Below are positions 1 through 7,829 of a stretch of 64,000 nt of DNA, piece after piece. The position numbers were made by a program, and so were the translations under genes. Origin of the DNA: Bradyrhizobium sp. AZCC 1610 (lineage in GTDB: Bacteria; Pseudomonadota; Alphaproteobacteria; Rhizobiales; Xanthobacteraceae); assembly GCF_036924515.1 (NCBI RefSeq), contig NZ_JAZHRR010000001.1:5551001-5615000 (forward strand). Reading direction: 5' to 3'. Below the pieces are notes generated by a model. That model saw nothing but the letters and a program-made list of their open reading frames with translations. It made no database searches and was not told the origin of the DNA. Every line of letters begins with the position of its first letter. Position 1 is the first letter of the stretch.

Positions 1-244
1 CGACCGCAATGCAGTGTTCGAGATAGCCCAAGCCGGTGCCGCCATACTCCTCCTCGACGGTGATGCCGTGCAGGCCGAGCGATCCTATTTTCGGCCAGAG
101 GTCGCGCGGGAACTGATTGCTGCGGTCGATTTCGGCGGCGCGCGGCGCGATTTCGTTTTGTGAAAAGGCATGCACCGTCTCGCGGATGGCATCCGCGGTC
201 TCGCCGAGATCGAAGTTAAACATCCGAAATGCGTTGGGAATCAT
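1..244 (-). CDS. ivd: Isovaleryl-CoA dehydrogenase, N-terminal part (cut by window edge)
   Basis: This is the first 81 codons of an acyl-CoA dehydrogenase read leftwards; the rest lies outside the window. The translation starts MIPNAFRMFNFDLGETADAI. It continues with an N-terminal helical domain containing EIDRSNQFPRDLW and EEEYGGTGLGYLEH. The GYLEH block after YGGTGLG, together with EIDRSN, is the pattern of isovaleryl-CoA dehydrogenases of leucine breakdown, which pass electrons to ETF. The ATG at 242-244 is the only sensible start. The gene is divergent from the P450 genes, with a 222-base shared upstream region. The family is clear; the exact substrate is inferred from the N-terminus only. 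Confidence 0.85.
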   Translation of the reverse strand, partial: MIPNAFRMFNFDLGETADAIRETVHAFSQNEIAPRAAEIDRSNQFPRDLWPKIGSLGLHGITVEEEYGGTGLGYLEHCIAV

Positions 245-466
245 GGCCGCCTCCCGGCGAATTAAACGTTGTTTCAAACAGGCTTAATCTTAGAGGATAC
301 GCTTGTCACGCGGCGAAATGCGCCGGTTAGCCCAAGGCCGGGCGGCGGTGTCGATGCGGCCAAATGCACCCAACTCGTCCTTGCGCCGGCGCACGGCTCG
401 GGATGTAATAGGGTAAAACATCGCCCCTCCGGCATGCTTCGGCGGGGAACAGTCAGGGAGGTGCTC

Positions 467-1738
467 ATGCACGGAACCATCGATCTCGCCGGAGATTCCC
501 ATCTGCGCGCCGCGCTCGAAAGGGCTCAGTCGATTCCGCTCGATGATTTCGACGTCAGCAATCCCGAACTGTTCAAGACCGATACGTTCTGGCCGTATTT
601 CGACCGGCTGCGCCGGGAAGACCCGGTCCACTACTGCAAGGACAGCATGTTCGGGCCATATTGGTCGGTGACCAAATACAACGACATCATGGACATCGAG
701 ACCAACCATGCGGTGTTCTCGTCGGCGGCTTCGCTGGGCGGCATCACCATCCGCGACATCGCGCCGGACCTGCGCCGCGAGAGCTTTATCGCCATGGACC
801 AGCCGCGCCACTCCGCGCAGCGCAAGACAGTGGCGCCGATGTTCACGCCGACGCATCTCGATCAGCTCGCGATCAACATCCGCAAGCGTTCGGCCGAATG
901 CCTCGACAACCTTCCGAAGGGCGATGTGTTCGACTGGGTCGACCAGGTTTCGATCGAACTCACTACGCAGATGCTCGCCGTGCTGTTCGACTTCCCCTGG
1001 GAAGACCGCCGCAAGCTGACGCGCTGGTCCGACGTCGCGACCACCCTTCCCGGCCCCGGCGGCCTCGTCGCGTCAGAGGAAGAGCGCCAGGTCGAGTTGA
1101 TGGAATGCGCGACCTATTTCGCCCGCCTCTGGAAGGAGCGCATCAGCCAGCCGCCGAAGAGCGACCTGCTCTCGATGATGGCGCATGGCGACGCCACCCG
1201 CGACATGGACCCGAACAACTTCCTCGGCAATCTGATCCTGTTGATCGTGGGCGGCAACGACACCACCCGCAACACGCTGTCAGGCAGCATCTACGCGCTG
1301 AACAAGAATCCGGATCAGTACCGCAAGCTGCGCAACAATCCGGACCTGATCGACAGTTTCGTCCCCGAGGTAATCCGCTGGCAGACGCCGCTGGCGCATA
1401 TGCGCCGTACCGCGCTCGAAGACATCGAGTTCCGCGGCAAACAGATCAAGAAGGGTGACAAGGTCGTGATGTGGTACGTTTCGGGCAACCGCGACGAGGA
1501 CGTGATCGAACGACCCTACGACTTCATCATCGACCGCGCCCGGCCGCGCACCCACGTTTCGTTCGGCTTCGGCATCCACCGTTGCGTCGGAATTCGGCTG
1601 GCAGAACTGCAACTCAAGATTATCTGGGAAGAAATCCTCAAGCGATTCGAGAATATTGAGGTGGTCGGCGAACCCAAGCGGGTGTATTCGAGTTTTGTCA
1701 AAGGCTACGAGACCTTGCCGGTCCGGATCGCCGGCTAA
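467..1738 (+). CDS. Cytochrome P450, CYP153-like (first of tandem pair)
   Basis: A 423-residue soluble bacterial P450. The I-helix oxygen-binding motif GGNDTT is at residues 262-267, the ExxR motif lies in PEVIRWQTPLAHMRR, and the heme loop FGFGIHRCVG places the thiolate ligand at Cys373. The blocks SIELTTQMLAVLFDFPWEDR, LLIVGGNDTTRN and EVVGEPKRV match CYP153 enzymes, which are usually terminal alkane or fatty-acid hydroxylases. The reading frame is open upstream to 269, but the ATG at 467 is preceded by AGGGAG at a good distance and is preferred. No ferredoxin or ferredoxin reductase gene is adjacent, so redox partners must come from elsewhere. The substrate is unknown. Confidence 0.92.
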   Translation: MHGTIDLAGDSHLRAALERAQSIPLDDFDVSNPELFKTDTFWPYFDRLRREDPVHYCKDSMFGPYWSVTKYNDIMDIETNHAVFSSAASLGGITIRDIAPDLRRESFIAMDQPRHSAQRKTVAPMFTPTHLDQLAINIRKRSAECLDNLPKGDVFDWVDQVSIELTTQMLAVLFDFPWEDRRKLTRWSDVATTLPGPGGLVASEEERQVELMECATYFARLWKERISQPPKSDLLSMMAHGDATRDMDPNNFLGNLILLIVGGNDTTRNTLSGSIYALNKNPDQYRKLRNNPDLIDSFVPEVIRWQTPLAHMRRTALEDIEFRGKQIKKGDKVVMWYVSGNRDEDVIERPYDFIIDRARPRTHVSFGFGIHRCVGIRLAELQLKIIWEEILKRFENIEVVGEPKRVYSSFVKGYETLPVRIAG

Positions 1739-1771
1739 ACAGTTGAGCCCTATCACCTGGGATGATCGAAA

Positions 1772-3046
1772 ATGAACGTCCGGACCGCCATCAGAGCCGA
1801 CAAGAAAGAGCTTCTGCGCGCCGCGCGCGAAGAGGCCTATTCGACGCCGCTGAAGGACTTTCATCCCGGTGCGCCAAAGCTGTTCCAGAACGACACGCTG
1901 TGGCCATGGTTCGAGCGGCTGCGCAAGGAAGAGCCGGTGCATTATTGCACCAACTCGCCGATCGAACCCTATTGGTCGGTCACCAAGTACAACGACATCA
2001 TGCATGTCGATACCAACCACGGCATGTTCTCTTCGGACTCGACCCTCGGCGGCATTTCGATCCGTGACGTGCCGCCCGGCTATGACTATCCGAGCTTCAT
2101 CGCGATGGATCAGCCGCGGCACTCGGCACAGCGCAAGACGGTGTCGCCGATGTTCACGCCGACGCATCTGGATGAGCTGGCAAAACTGATCCGCGAGCGT
2201 TCGCAAAAGGTGCTGGACGAACTGCCGCGCAACGAGACCTTCAACTTCGTCGAGCGGGTCTCGATCGAACTGACTACGCAGATGCTGGCGACGTTGTTCG
2301 ATTTCCCCTGGGAAGAGCGGCGCAAGCTGACGCGCTGGTCCGACGTCTCGACCGCGCTGCCCAAGAGCGGCGTCGTGGAATCGCCCGAGCAGCGACGTCA
2401 GGAGATGGACGAATGCTACGGCTATTTCTCAAAACTCTGGAACGAGCGCGTCAACGCGCCGCCGCGCAACGATTTGCTGTCGATGATGGCCCATAGCGAC
2501 GCGACGCGGCACATGGATCCCGACAATCTGATGGGCAACATCATCCTGTTGATCGTCGGCGGCAACGACACCACCCGCAACACCATGAGCGGCTCGGTGC
2601 TGGCGCTGAACGAGCATCCGGATCAATATCAGAAACTGCGTGACAACCCTGATCTGATCGACACCATGGTGCCGGAAGTGATCCGCTGGCAGACCCCACT
2701 CGCCCATATGCGCCGCACCGCTTTGGTCGATACCGAGATCGGCGGCAAGAAGATCAGGAAGGGCGACCGCGTCGTGATGTGGTACGTCTCGGGCAACCGC
2801 GACGAGGAAGGCATCGAGAAGCCCGACGAGTTCATCATCGACCGCGCCCGGCCCCGCACCCATCTGTCGTTCGGCTTCGGCATCCACCGCTGCGTCGGCA
2901 TGCGGCTCGCCGAGCTGCAGCTCAAGATCGTGTGGCAGGAAATGCTGAAACGCTTCGACCGCATCGAAGTGGTCGGCGAGCCGAAGCGGGTCTACTCCAG
3001 CTTCGTGCGCGGCATCGAGCAGCTGCCGGTGCGCATTCCGGGGTGA
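1772..3046 (+). CDS. Cytochrome P450, CYP153-like (second of tandem pair)
   Basis: A 424-residue P450 that is a close paralog of the preceding gene along its whole length, with long identical stretches around the K helix, I helix and heme loop. GGNDTT and ExxR are present, and Cys374 in FGFGIHRCVG is the heme ligand. It starts 33 bases after the stop of the first P450, so the two are probably co-transcribed. The duplication keeps every core motif and differs mostly near the N-terminus and in the B-C region (for example DVPPGYDYPSFIAMD), which suggests divergence of substrate choice rather than decay. A CYP153-like hydroxylase is the best call; the substrate is unknown. Confidence 0.92.
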   Translation: MNVRTAIRADKKELLRAAREEAYSTPLKDFHPGAPKLFQNDTLWPWFERLRKEEPVHYCTNSPIEPYWSVTKYNDIMHVDTNHGMFSSDSTLGGISIRDVPPGYDYPSFIAMDQPRHSAQRKTVSPMFTPTHLDELAKLIRERSQKVLDELPRNETFNFVERVSIELTTQMLATLFDFPWEERRKLTRWSDVSTALPKSGVVESPEQRRQEMDECYGYFSKLWNERVNAPPRNDLLSMMAHSDATRHMDPDNLMGNIILLIVGGNDTTRNTMSGSVLALNEHPDQYQKLRDNPDLIDTMVPEVIRWQTPLAHMRRTALVDTEIGGKKIRKGDRVVMWYVSGNRDEEGIEKPDEFIIDRARPRTHLSFGFGIHRCVGMRLAELQLKIVWQEMLKRFDRIEVVGEPKRVYSSFVRGIEQLPVRIPG

Positions 3047-3143
3047 GCGGTAGCGACCTCGATCGGCCCGATCGCGCAAGCGATCAACGTGAAGGGCCGT
3101 ACCGGTGCGGCGAGTGTCCGCATCGTTACCGCCAGGAAATGGC

Positions 3144-3656
3144 ATGTCCGTTTTGATCTCATTTTCCGGTTTGCCGGGGGTCGGCAAAACGACCGTGGCC
3201 CGCGCCCTCGCGCAGGAAATCAACGCCGTTTACATACGCGTGGACTCGATCGAGGTAGCCCTGAAAAACAGTAGCTTGCAGGTCCATCCGGCCGAGGATG
3301 CCGGATATCTTGCGGCCGTTGCCGTCGCGAAAGACAACCTGATGCACGGCCTCGATGTCGTAGCAGACACGGTGAATCCCATTGAGCTGACAAGGAGGTG
3401 GTGGGCCGAGGCCGCAAAAGCCTGCGATGCACGATTGTTGAACGTGGAAATTGCCTGCTCGGATCGAGCTGAACACAAGCGCCGGGTCGAGGAGCGTCGC
3501 AGCGATATCGTCGGACTTGATCTGCCGGATTGGAAACGCGTTCAGAGCCGCGACTACGAAGACTGGACCGGGGAGCGTGTGTTGTTGGATACCAGCAAAC
3601 TGTCCGTGAATGATTGCGTCAAAAGGATTATCGAGGTGTTAGCCACGCCGGCTTAG
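3144..3656 (+). CDS. P-loop ATPase/kinase-like protein
   Basis: A 170-residue protein with a Walker A motif GLPGVGKTT near its N-terminus (MSVLISFSGLPGVGKTTVAR), followed by a DxxR-like region and an LID-like basic stretch (EHKRRVEERRSDI). This is the build of small AAA_33-type kinases related to adenylylsulfate and nucleoside kinases. The frame is open upstream to a GTG at 3105, but the ATG at 3144 has an AGGAAA upstream and puts the P-loop at the usual place. It lies 97 bases after the second P450 on the same strand. The phosphate acceptor cannot be told from the sequence. Confidence 0.75.
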   Translation: MSVLISFSGLPGVGKTTVARALAQEINAVYIRVDSIEVALKNSSLQVHPAEDAGYLAAVAVAKDNLMHGLDVVADTVNPIELTRRWWAEAAKACDARLLNVEIACSDRAEHKRRVEERRSDIVGLDLPDWKRVQSRDYEDWTGERVLLDTSKLSVNDCVKRIIEVLATPA

Positions 3657-3690
3657 CCGCCCAGTACCGACCTAGCCGCCAGTACCGACC
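3654..3690. repeat. Short tandem direct repeat
   Basis: Two consecutive copies of TAGCCGCC(C)AGTACCGACC, at 3654-3672 and 3673-3690, differ by a single C. The stop codon of the kinase-like gene is the first three bases of copy one. It looks like a recent slippage duplication just downstream of the gene; no function is evident. Confidence 0.8.
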
Positions 3691-3786
3691 TCCCCACGCT
3701 AATATGTAGCGCGCAACGGGCTTGCTTCAAGACCCGCCTCATCCCGTAGAACCCCCGACCGAAGCCACAACCTGCGGGGTCACGAA

Positions 3787-5322
3787 ATGAGTGCATTGTT
3801 GTCGAGGAACGGTTCGCGCGAGGCCGAGTCGATCGCCGCGGCGGAAACGACTGTGGCGATGACCAACCATGCGGTGGTGATCGCCGGGGGCGGTCCGACC
3901 GGGCTGATGCTGGCGGGCGAGCTGGCGTTGGCGGGCGTCGACGTTGCCATTGTCGAGCGGCGCGCCAGTCAGGACCTCATTGGCTCGCGCGCCGGCGGTC
4001 TGCACGCTCGCGCCATCGAGGTTCTCGATCAGCGCGGTATAGCCGATCGGTTCCTCTCGCAGGGACAGGTATTTCCGGTCGTGCACTTCCACATACCTTT
4101 GGACATCAGCGACGCTCCCACCCGGCACAACTACGTTCTCGGGCTGTGGCAGAACCATATCGAGCGCATCCTGGCCGAGTGGGTTGGCGAAAAGGCGGTG
4201 ACGATCTATCGCGGACGTGAAGTGACTGACATCGCGCAGGACGACACCGGCGTCGACGTCGCGCTCTCCGACGGTCAGTCGCTCCGGGCGGAGTATCTCG
4301 TCGGCTGCGATGGCGGCCGCAGCCTGATTCGCAAGGCGGCCGGCATCGCGTTCTCCGGGTGGGATCCGACGACGAGCTGGCTGATCGCCGAAGCCGAGAC
4401 GGCCGAAGAGCCGAAGTGGGGGTTTCACCAGGATGCGTTCGGCATTCATGGGATCGGCAAGGTGGAAAATGGCGGGTCGGCCCGCATCGTGCTGACCGAG
4501 CCGCAGCTGCGGCTCGACAGCGAACCTACACTGCGCGATGTCAGCGCGGCGCTCGTCGCCGTATACGGGACCGATTACGGGATCCACAGTCCCACCTGGA
4601 TCTCCCGGTTCACCGACATGACCAGGCAGGCCGCGGCCTACCGCGACAGGCGGGTCCTGCTGGCCGGCGACGCGGCACACGTGCATCCGCCGGTAGGTGG
4701 ACAGGGCCTCAACACTGGTGTGCAGGATGCGGTGAATCTGGGATGGAAGCTGGCCCAGGTGGTCAAGCGGACATCACCGGAAAGCCTTCTGAATACTTAT
4801 CACGCCGAGCGCTTTCCCGTAGCTGCCCGCGTATTGCGCAACACGATGGCGCAGGTCGCGCTTCGTCGCACGGACGACCGCACCAAGGCCCTGGGCGACA
4901 CCATGTCCGAGCTCCTCGGCATGGACGAGCCGCGCAGACGACTAGCCGCTGAGATGTCCGGTCTGGGCATTCATTACGACCTCGGGGAGGGCCACAAGCT
5001 GCTCGGACGCCGCATGCCCGATCTCGACCTGATCACCGCCAACGGCCCGCTGCGGGTCTTCACCTTGCTGCACGATGCCCGGCCGGTACTGCTCAACTTT
5101 GGTGAGCCCGGCGGCTTCGACATCACGCCGTGGGCGGATCGGGTCCAGCTGATCGACGCAAAATACGACGGCGTGTGGGAGCTTCCGGCACTTGGCGCGG
5201 TCACTGCTCCCCACGCCGTATTAATTCGGCCCGACGGATATGTGGCTTGGGTGGGAGACTCAACCCAGCCGGGACTCGCCGACGCGCTAACCATCTGGTT
5301 CGGACCGCCTGCCGCGGCGTAG
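3787..5322 (+). CDS. FAD-dependent aromatic/antibiotic monooxygenase (class A flavoprotein)
   Basis: A 511-residue flavin monooxygenase of the PheA/TfdB (FAD_binding_3) family. The dinucleotide-binding GGGPTG is at about 34-39 followed by the acidic strand end VERR, the DG motif is VGCDGGRS, and the GD motif has Gly294-Asp295 in LLAGDAAHVHPPVGGQG. A thioredoxin-like C-terminal domain ends in VLIRPDGYVAWVG. The arrangement and wording (GLHARAIEVLDQRG, GEGHKLLGRRMPDL) are like rifampicin monooxygenases of the Rox type, so hydroxylation of a phenolic compound or antibiotic is plausible. An internal ATG at 3859 is an alternative start. The gene is followed by an ArsR/VOC pair that may be part of the same detoxification locus. 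Confidence 0.88.
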   Translation: MSALLSRNGSREAESIAAAETTVAMTNHAVVIAGGGPTGLMLAGELALAGVDVAIVERRASQDLIGSRAGGLHARAIEVLDQRGIADRFLSQGQVFPVVHFHIPLDISDAPTRHNYVLGLWQNHIERILAEWVGEKAVTIYRGREVTDIAQDDTGVDVALSDGQSLRAEYLVGCDGGRSLIRKAAGIAFSGWDPTTSWLIAEAETAEEPKWGFHQDAFGIHGIGKVENGGSARIVLTEPQLRLDSEPTLRDVSAALVAVYGTDYGIHSPTWISRFTDMTRQAAAYRDRRVLLAGDAAHVHPPVGGQGLNTGVQDAVNLGWKLAQVVKRTSPESLLNTYHAERFPVAARVLRNTMAQVALRRTDDRTKALGDTMSELLGMDEPRRRLAAEMSGLGIHYDLGEGHKLLGRRMPDLDLITANGPLRVFTLLHDARPVLLNFGEPGGFDITPWADRVQLIDAKYDGVWELPALGAVTAPHAVLIRPDGYVAWVGDSTQPGLADALTIWFGPPAAA

Positions 5323-5345
5323 CCGTACAGGTTCTTCCGCGCAGC

Positions 5346-5370
5346 TTGACATGCAGTAAAATTACTGCAT
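5346..5370 (+). promoter_or_regulatory. Probable ArsR operator overlapping a promoter
   Basis: A perfect inverted repeat, ATGCAGTAAAATTACTGCAT (5351-5370; 9-base arms, 2-base centre), lies 10 bases before the ATG of the ArsR gene. TTGACA at 5346-5351 forms a consensus -35 element whose last base is the first base of the palindrome. A repressor bound here would cover the promoter spacer. ArsR proteins commonly bind such dyads at their own promoters, so autoregulation is the natural reading. No strong -10 was identified, and a transcript starting at normal spacing would have almost no leader. Confidence 0.7.
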
Positions 5371-5380
5371 TTTGGTTTGC

Positions 5381-5689
5381 ATGGACGACGACCAGCTGGA
5401 CAATGTCTTCAAGGCGCTCGGCGATCCGATCCGCCGCCGCATCCTTGATCGCCTGGCGAAGCGTCCCGGGCAGTCCTTGTTTGAGATCTGCGCTGCGTCG
5501 TTTGCAGAGGATGGCAGAAGCCTGTCGCGGCAAACGATCTCGCAGCATCTCGACATGCTGGAGAGGGCTGGACTTGTCCAGACCCATTGGAGCGGGCGCA
5601 CCAAAATGCATACGTTCGACGATACGCCTCTGCGGAAGGCAGCTGCTGCCTGGCTCAACAATCATCTGAAAAAAAGGAGTGCAAAATGA
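5381..5689 (+). CDS. ArsR/SmtB-family transcriptional regulator
   Basis: A 102-residue winged-helix repressor-type protein. The N-terminal ALGDPIRRRILDRLAKRPGQ is the standard ArsR start, the recognition helix is in SRQTISQHLDMLERAGLVQ, and the wing contains GRTKMHTFDDTPL. No metal-binding Cys motif such as ELCVCDL is present, so it probably senses something other than a thiophilic metal. The ATG at 5381 is chosen over an in-frame TTG at 5372 because the operator dyad ends at 5370. The stop codon overlaps the start of the next gene as ATGA, which indicates translational coupling. Confidence 0.9.
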   Translation: MDDDQLDNVFKALGDPIRRRILDRLAKRPGQSLFEICAASFAEDGRSLSRQTISQHLDMLERAGLVQTHWSGRTKMHTFDDTPLRKAAAAWLNNHLKKRSAK

Positions 5690-6081
5690 GAATCTATGTC
5701 ATGAGCGTTTTGGTGGACGATCAGGCCAAGGCCCTGGATTTCTACACGGACAAGCTGGGCTTCATCGTCAAGCACGATATTCCGATGGGCGATCATCGCT
5801 GGTTGACCGTCGTGTCGAACGAGGCACCGGAAGGAACCGAACTCCTGCTTGAGCCGAGTGAGCACCCTGCCGCCGGGCCATTTAAATCCGCGCTCGTGAA
5901 CGATGGGATTCCTGCCGCGTCCTTCCAGGTGGATAATCTCAAGAAGGAGTTCGAGAGGCTGCGCCAGCTTGGTGTCGAATTCACAGCAGAGCCGATGGAT
6001 GCAGGCCCGGTCAGAATGGCTGTCTTTGACGATACATGCGGCAATCTCATCCAGCTCGTCGAGATGGTCGAAAAAAAGTAA
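5686..6081 (+). CDS. VOC-superfamily (glyoxalase-like) protein
   Basis: A 131-residue single-domain vicinal oxygen chelate protein. It starts MRIYVMSVLVDDQAKALDFY and shows the paired beta-alpha-beta-beta-beta modules. Candidate metal ligands are His in GDHRWLTVVS, Glu in ELLLEPSE and Glu in IQLVEMVEK. AAAAAGGAG lies just upstream, and its ATG overlaps the ArsR stop codon (ATGA). ArsR-VOC pairs are common, and the VOC member is often a lyase, dioxygenase or drug-binding protein; the reaction here is not determinable. Confidence 0.88.
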   Translation: MRIYVMSVLVDDQAKALDFYTDKLGFIVKHDIPMGDHRWLTVVSNEAPEGTELLLEPSEHPAAGPFKSALVNDGIPAASFQVDNLKKEFERLRQLGVEFTAEPMDAGPVRMAVFDDTCGNLIQLVEMVEKK

Positions 6082-6160
6082 AAGCTCCAATGTCAACCGC
6101 GTGGCTCCCGGTTCGCATTCCGGGTGAGCAGCAAGTGAACTCGTAAATCCTGAATGGTCG

Positions 6161-6216
6161 GCGGGCGTCCGCTTTGAGCGCATCCCGGACTCAAGTCCGA
6201 CATCGCGTGAGGTCCG
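6161..6216. repeat. Diverged dispersed repeat, copy 1
   Basis: This stretch in the gap after the VOC gene aligns by eye over about 56 bases with 18968-19024. The shared skeleton is GCG..CGTCCG.TTTG, then GACTCA.G.CCG and ACATCGCG, then GTCCG. Both copies lie in non-coding DNA. They look like remnants of a dispersed element rather than a functional site. Confidence 0.5.
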
Positions 6217-6302
6217 AAAAGAGCCGTCCGAAATGAACGAGGCCGCCAGCTCGCACAGGAACAATTAGCGAACTCTGCCGTTTTCAGCGCGAGGATACAG
6301 CC

Positions 6303-6401
6303 ATGAGTAACAAAGAAAGCGCTGCCAACATTCGCAAGTCACCCGACGATTGGGTGTCAGGGGACGAGCCGATGACCGACGCCGAAGCGCGTCCGGCGTG
6401 A
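6303..6401 (+). CDS. Short DUF3072-like protein, apparently truncated
   Basis: A 32-residue reading frame with a good ribosome-binding site (GAGGA) ahead of its ATG. Its second half, RKSPDDWVSGDEPMT, matches the N-terminal consensus of the DUF3072 family. Members of that family normally continue after EPMT with a conserved AQxSYLxTL helix and a second helix. Here the frame stops after DAEARPA, so the conserved C-terminal half is missing. It may be a genuine micro-protein or the start of a decayed gene. It is 11 bases ahead of the zinc-ribbon-like gene and probably shares its mRNA. Confidence 0.45.
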   Translation: MSNKESAANIRKSPDDWVSGDEPMTDAEARPA

Positions 6402-6412
6402 AGGAGGAGAAA

Positions 6413-6646
6413 ATGGCGACATGCGAAACCTGCGGCAATGACTATGACAAGGCTTTTCAGGTTGTGATGAACGGCAAAGCGCACACGTTCGATAGTTTCG
6501 AGTGCGCAATTCATGCCTTGGCGCCGATGTGCGAGCATTGTGGAACGCGCATCGTCGGACACGGCCTGGAAAAGGATGGCACCTATTACTGCTGCGACCA
6601 CTGCGCTCAAAAAGAAGGTGTGACCGATCTTCGCGATCGCGTGTGA
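6413..6646 (+). CDS. Small Cys/His-rich metal-binding protein
   Basis: A 77-residue protein with clustered ligands: Cys4-x2-Cys7, His24, Cys31, His34, Cys40-x2-Cys43, His50, and Cys60-Cys61-x2-Cys64. The two CxxC knuckles and the CCDHC motif point to zinc ribbon or treble-clef type binding of one or two metals. The frame opens upstream at 6350, but AAGGAGGAG just before the ATG at 6413 settles the start. Similar short proteins are widespread and uncharacterised. It follows the DUF3072-like micro-gene at 11 bases. Confidence 0.75.
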   Translation: MATCETCGNDYDKAFQVVMNGKAHTFDSFECAIHALAPMCEHCGTRIVGHGLEKDGTYYCCDHCAQKEGVTDLRDRV

Positions 6647-6732
6647 AGTAAACGAGGAAACCTTTCGCGGCCGCCATGAGGCCGAGGCGGTGCGGGATCA
6701 TCCAGTCGAGTTTGCGGTCGGGTTGAACCAGG

Positions 6733-7641
6733 ATGACTAGCCGAAAAGTGACTGTCTTCGGCAGTACCGGCTTTTTGGGCCGGCGCGTCGTTCAACACCT
6801 TTTGGACCACGGTTTCGAGGTCAGGGCAGCGTCACGGCATCCAGAGCGGGGAGCTCAGGTCTTTCGCAATAGATCATCGGGACTGGAGGTTGTTAGGGCC
6901 GATGTCGGCGACGATAGATCGGTGATTGGCGCGGTGGCTGGCGCTTTCGCTGTCGTCAACGCCGTAAGTCTCTATGTCGAGCGCGGTAGCGATACGTTTC
7001 GTTCCGTGCACGTCGAAGCTGCTGCGAGAGTGGCACAGCATTCACGAGGATCAGGTGTGCAGCGCCTGGCCCACGTTTCCGGAATTGGCGCCGATGCGCA
7101 GTCACACTCGTCCTACATTCGAAGCCGGGGCGAAGGCGAGTCCGCAGTACGAGCTGCGTTCGCCGAGGCGACGATTATCCGTCCTGGAGTAATGTTTGGG
7201 CCGGGTGATGCATTTCTAATCCCGCTCACGAAGATGCTAAGGATGTTTCCCGTCTTTCCGATGTTCGGACGCGGTCAGACTGCGCTTCAGCCCGCGTATG
7301 TGGAAGACGTTGGGGAGGCGATTGCGCGCTGTTTCGACGCCCCAGAGCCGGGAATGATTTACGAGTTAGCCGGCCCCAACACCTATACTTACAAGGAATT
7401 GCTTCAGACGATCTGCAATTACCTTGATATCCGGCGGGTCCTCGCGCCAATGCCCATTACCGTGTGGAAGATGCTCGCTGCTGCCGCTGAATTCTTGCCT
7501 GCTTCTCCTGTTACATCAAACCAGGTCGAGCTTATGACCAAGGACAACGTCGCCTCTGGCAGGCATCCCGGATTTGACACTCTCGGCATTGAGCCGAGGG
7601 GAATAGAGATTGTGCTGGCTCCTGCCAGACGGGGTGACTGA
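6733..7641 (+). CDS. NAD(P)-binding epimerase/NDUFA9-like protein
   Basis: A 302-residue atypical short-chain dehydrogenase. The N-terminal Rossmann motif is VTVFGSTGFLGRRVVQHL (GxxGxxG), the substrate half has IIRPGVMFGPGDAF and PAYVEDVGEAIARCF, and the C-terminus has a YKELL region as in NAD-dependent epimerases and complex I NDUFA9-type proteins. The active-site YxxxK of classical SDRs is replaced by a YIRSRGEGE segment, so it may bind the cofactor without catalysing redox chemistry. It is monocistronic, with a convergent LysR gene downstream. Confidence 0.8.
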   Translation: MTSRKVTVFGSTGFLGRRVVQHLLDHGFEVRAASRHPERGAQVFRNRSSGLEVVRADVGDDRSVIGAVAGAFAVVNAVSLYVERGSDTFRSVHVEAAARVAQHSRGSGVQRLAHVSGIGADAQSHSSYIRSRGEGESAVRAAFAEATIIRPGVMFGPGDAFLIPLTKMLRMFPVFPMFGRGQTALQPAYVEDVGEAIARCFDAPEPGMIYELAGPNTYTYKELLQTICNYLDIRRVLAPMPITVWKMLAAAAEFLPASPVTSNQVELMTKDNVASGRHPGFDTLGIEPRGIEIVLAPARRGD

Positions 7642-7829
7642 GCCGGAGAACGAATTCCATGGCCGTGTTGTTGATTGGACAGGTCTGAAATTCGGGTTCA
7701 CGGCCTAACAGCAATCGTTCCAGCAAGCCTGCGCCGCCCTATACAATTGCGGCATGACTGCTGTAGCCAGATGAGAATGCAGGCCCGGATCATTTTGTTC
7801 TAAGCCAGTCCTTAAGGCCCGGCAGCGGC

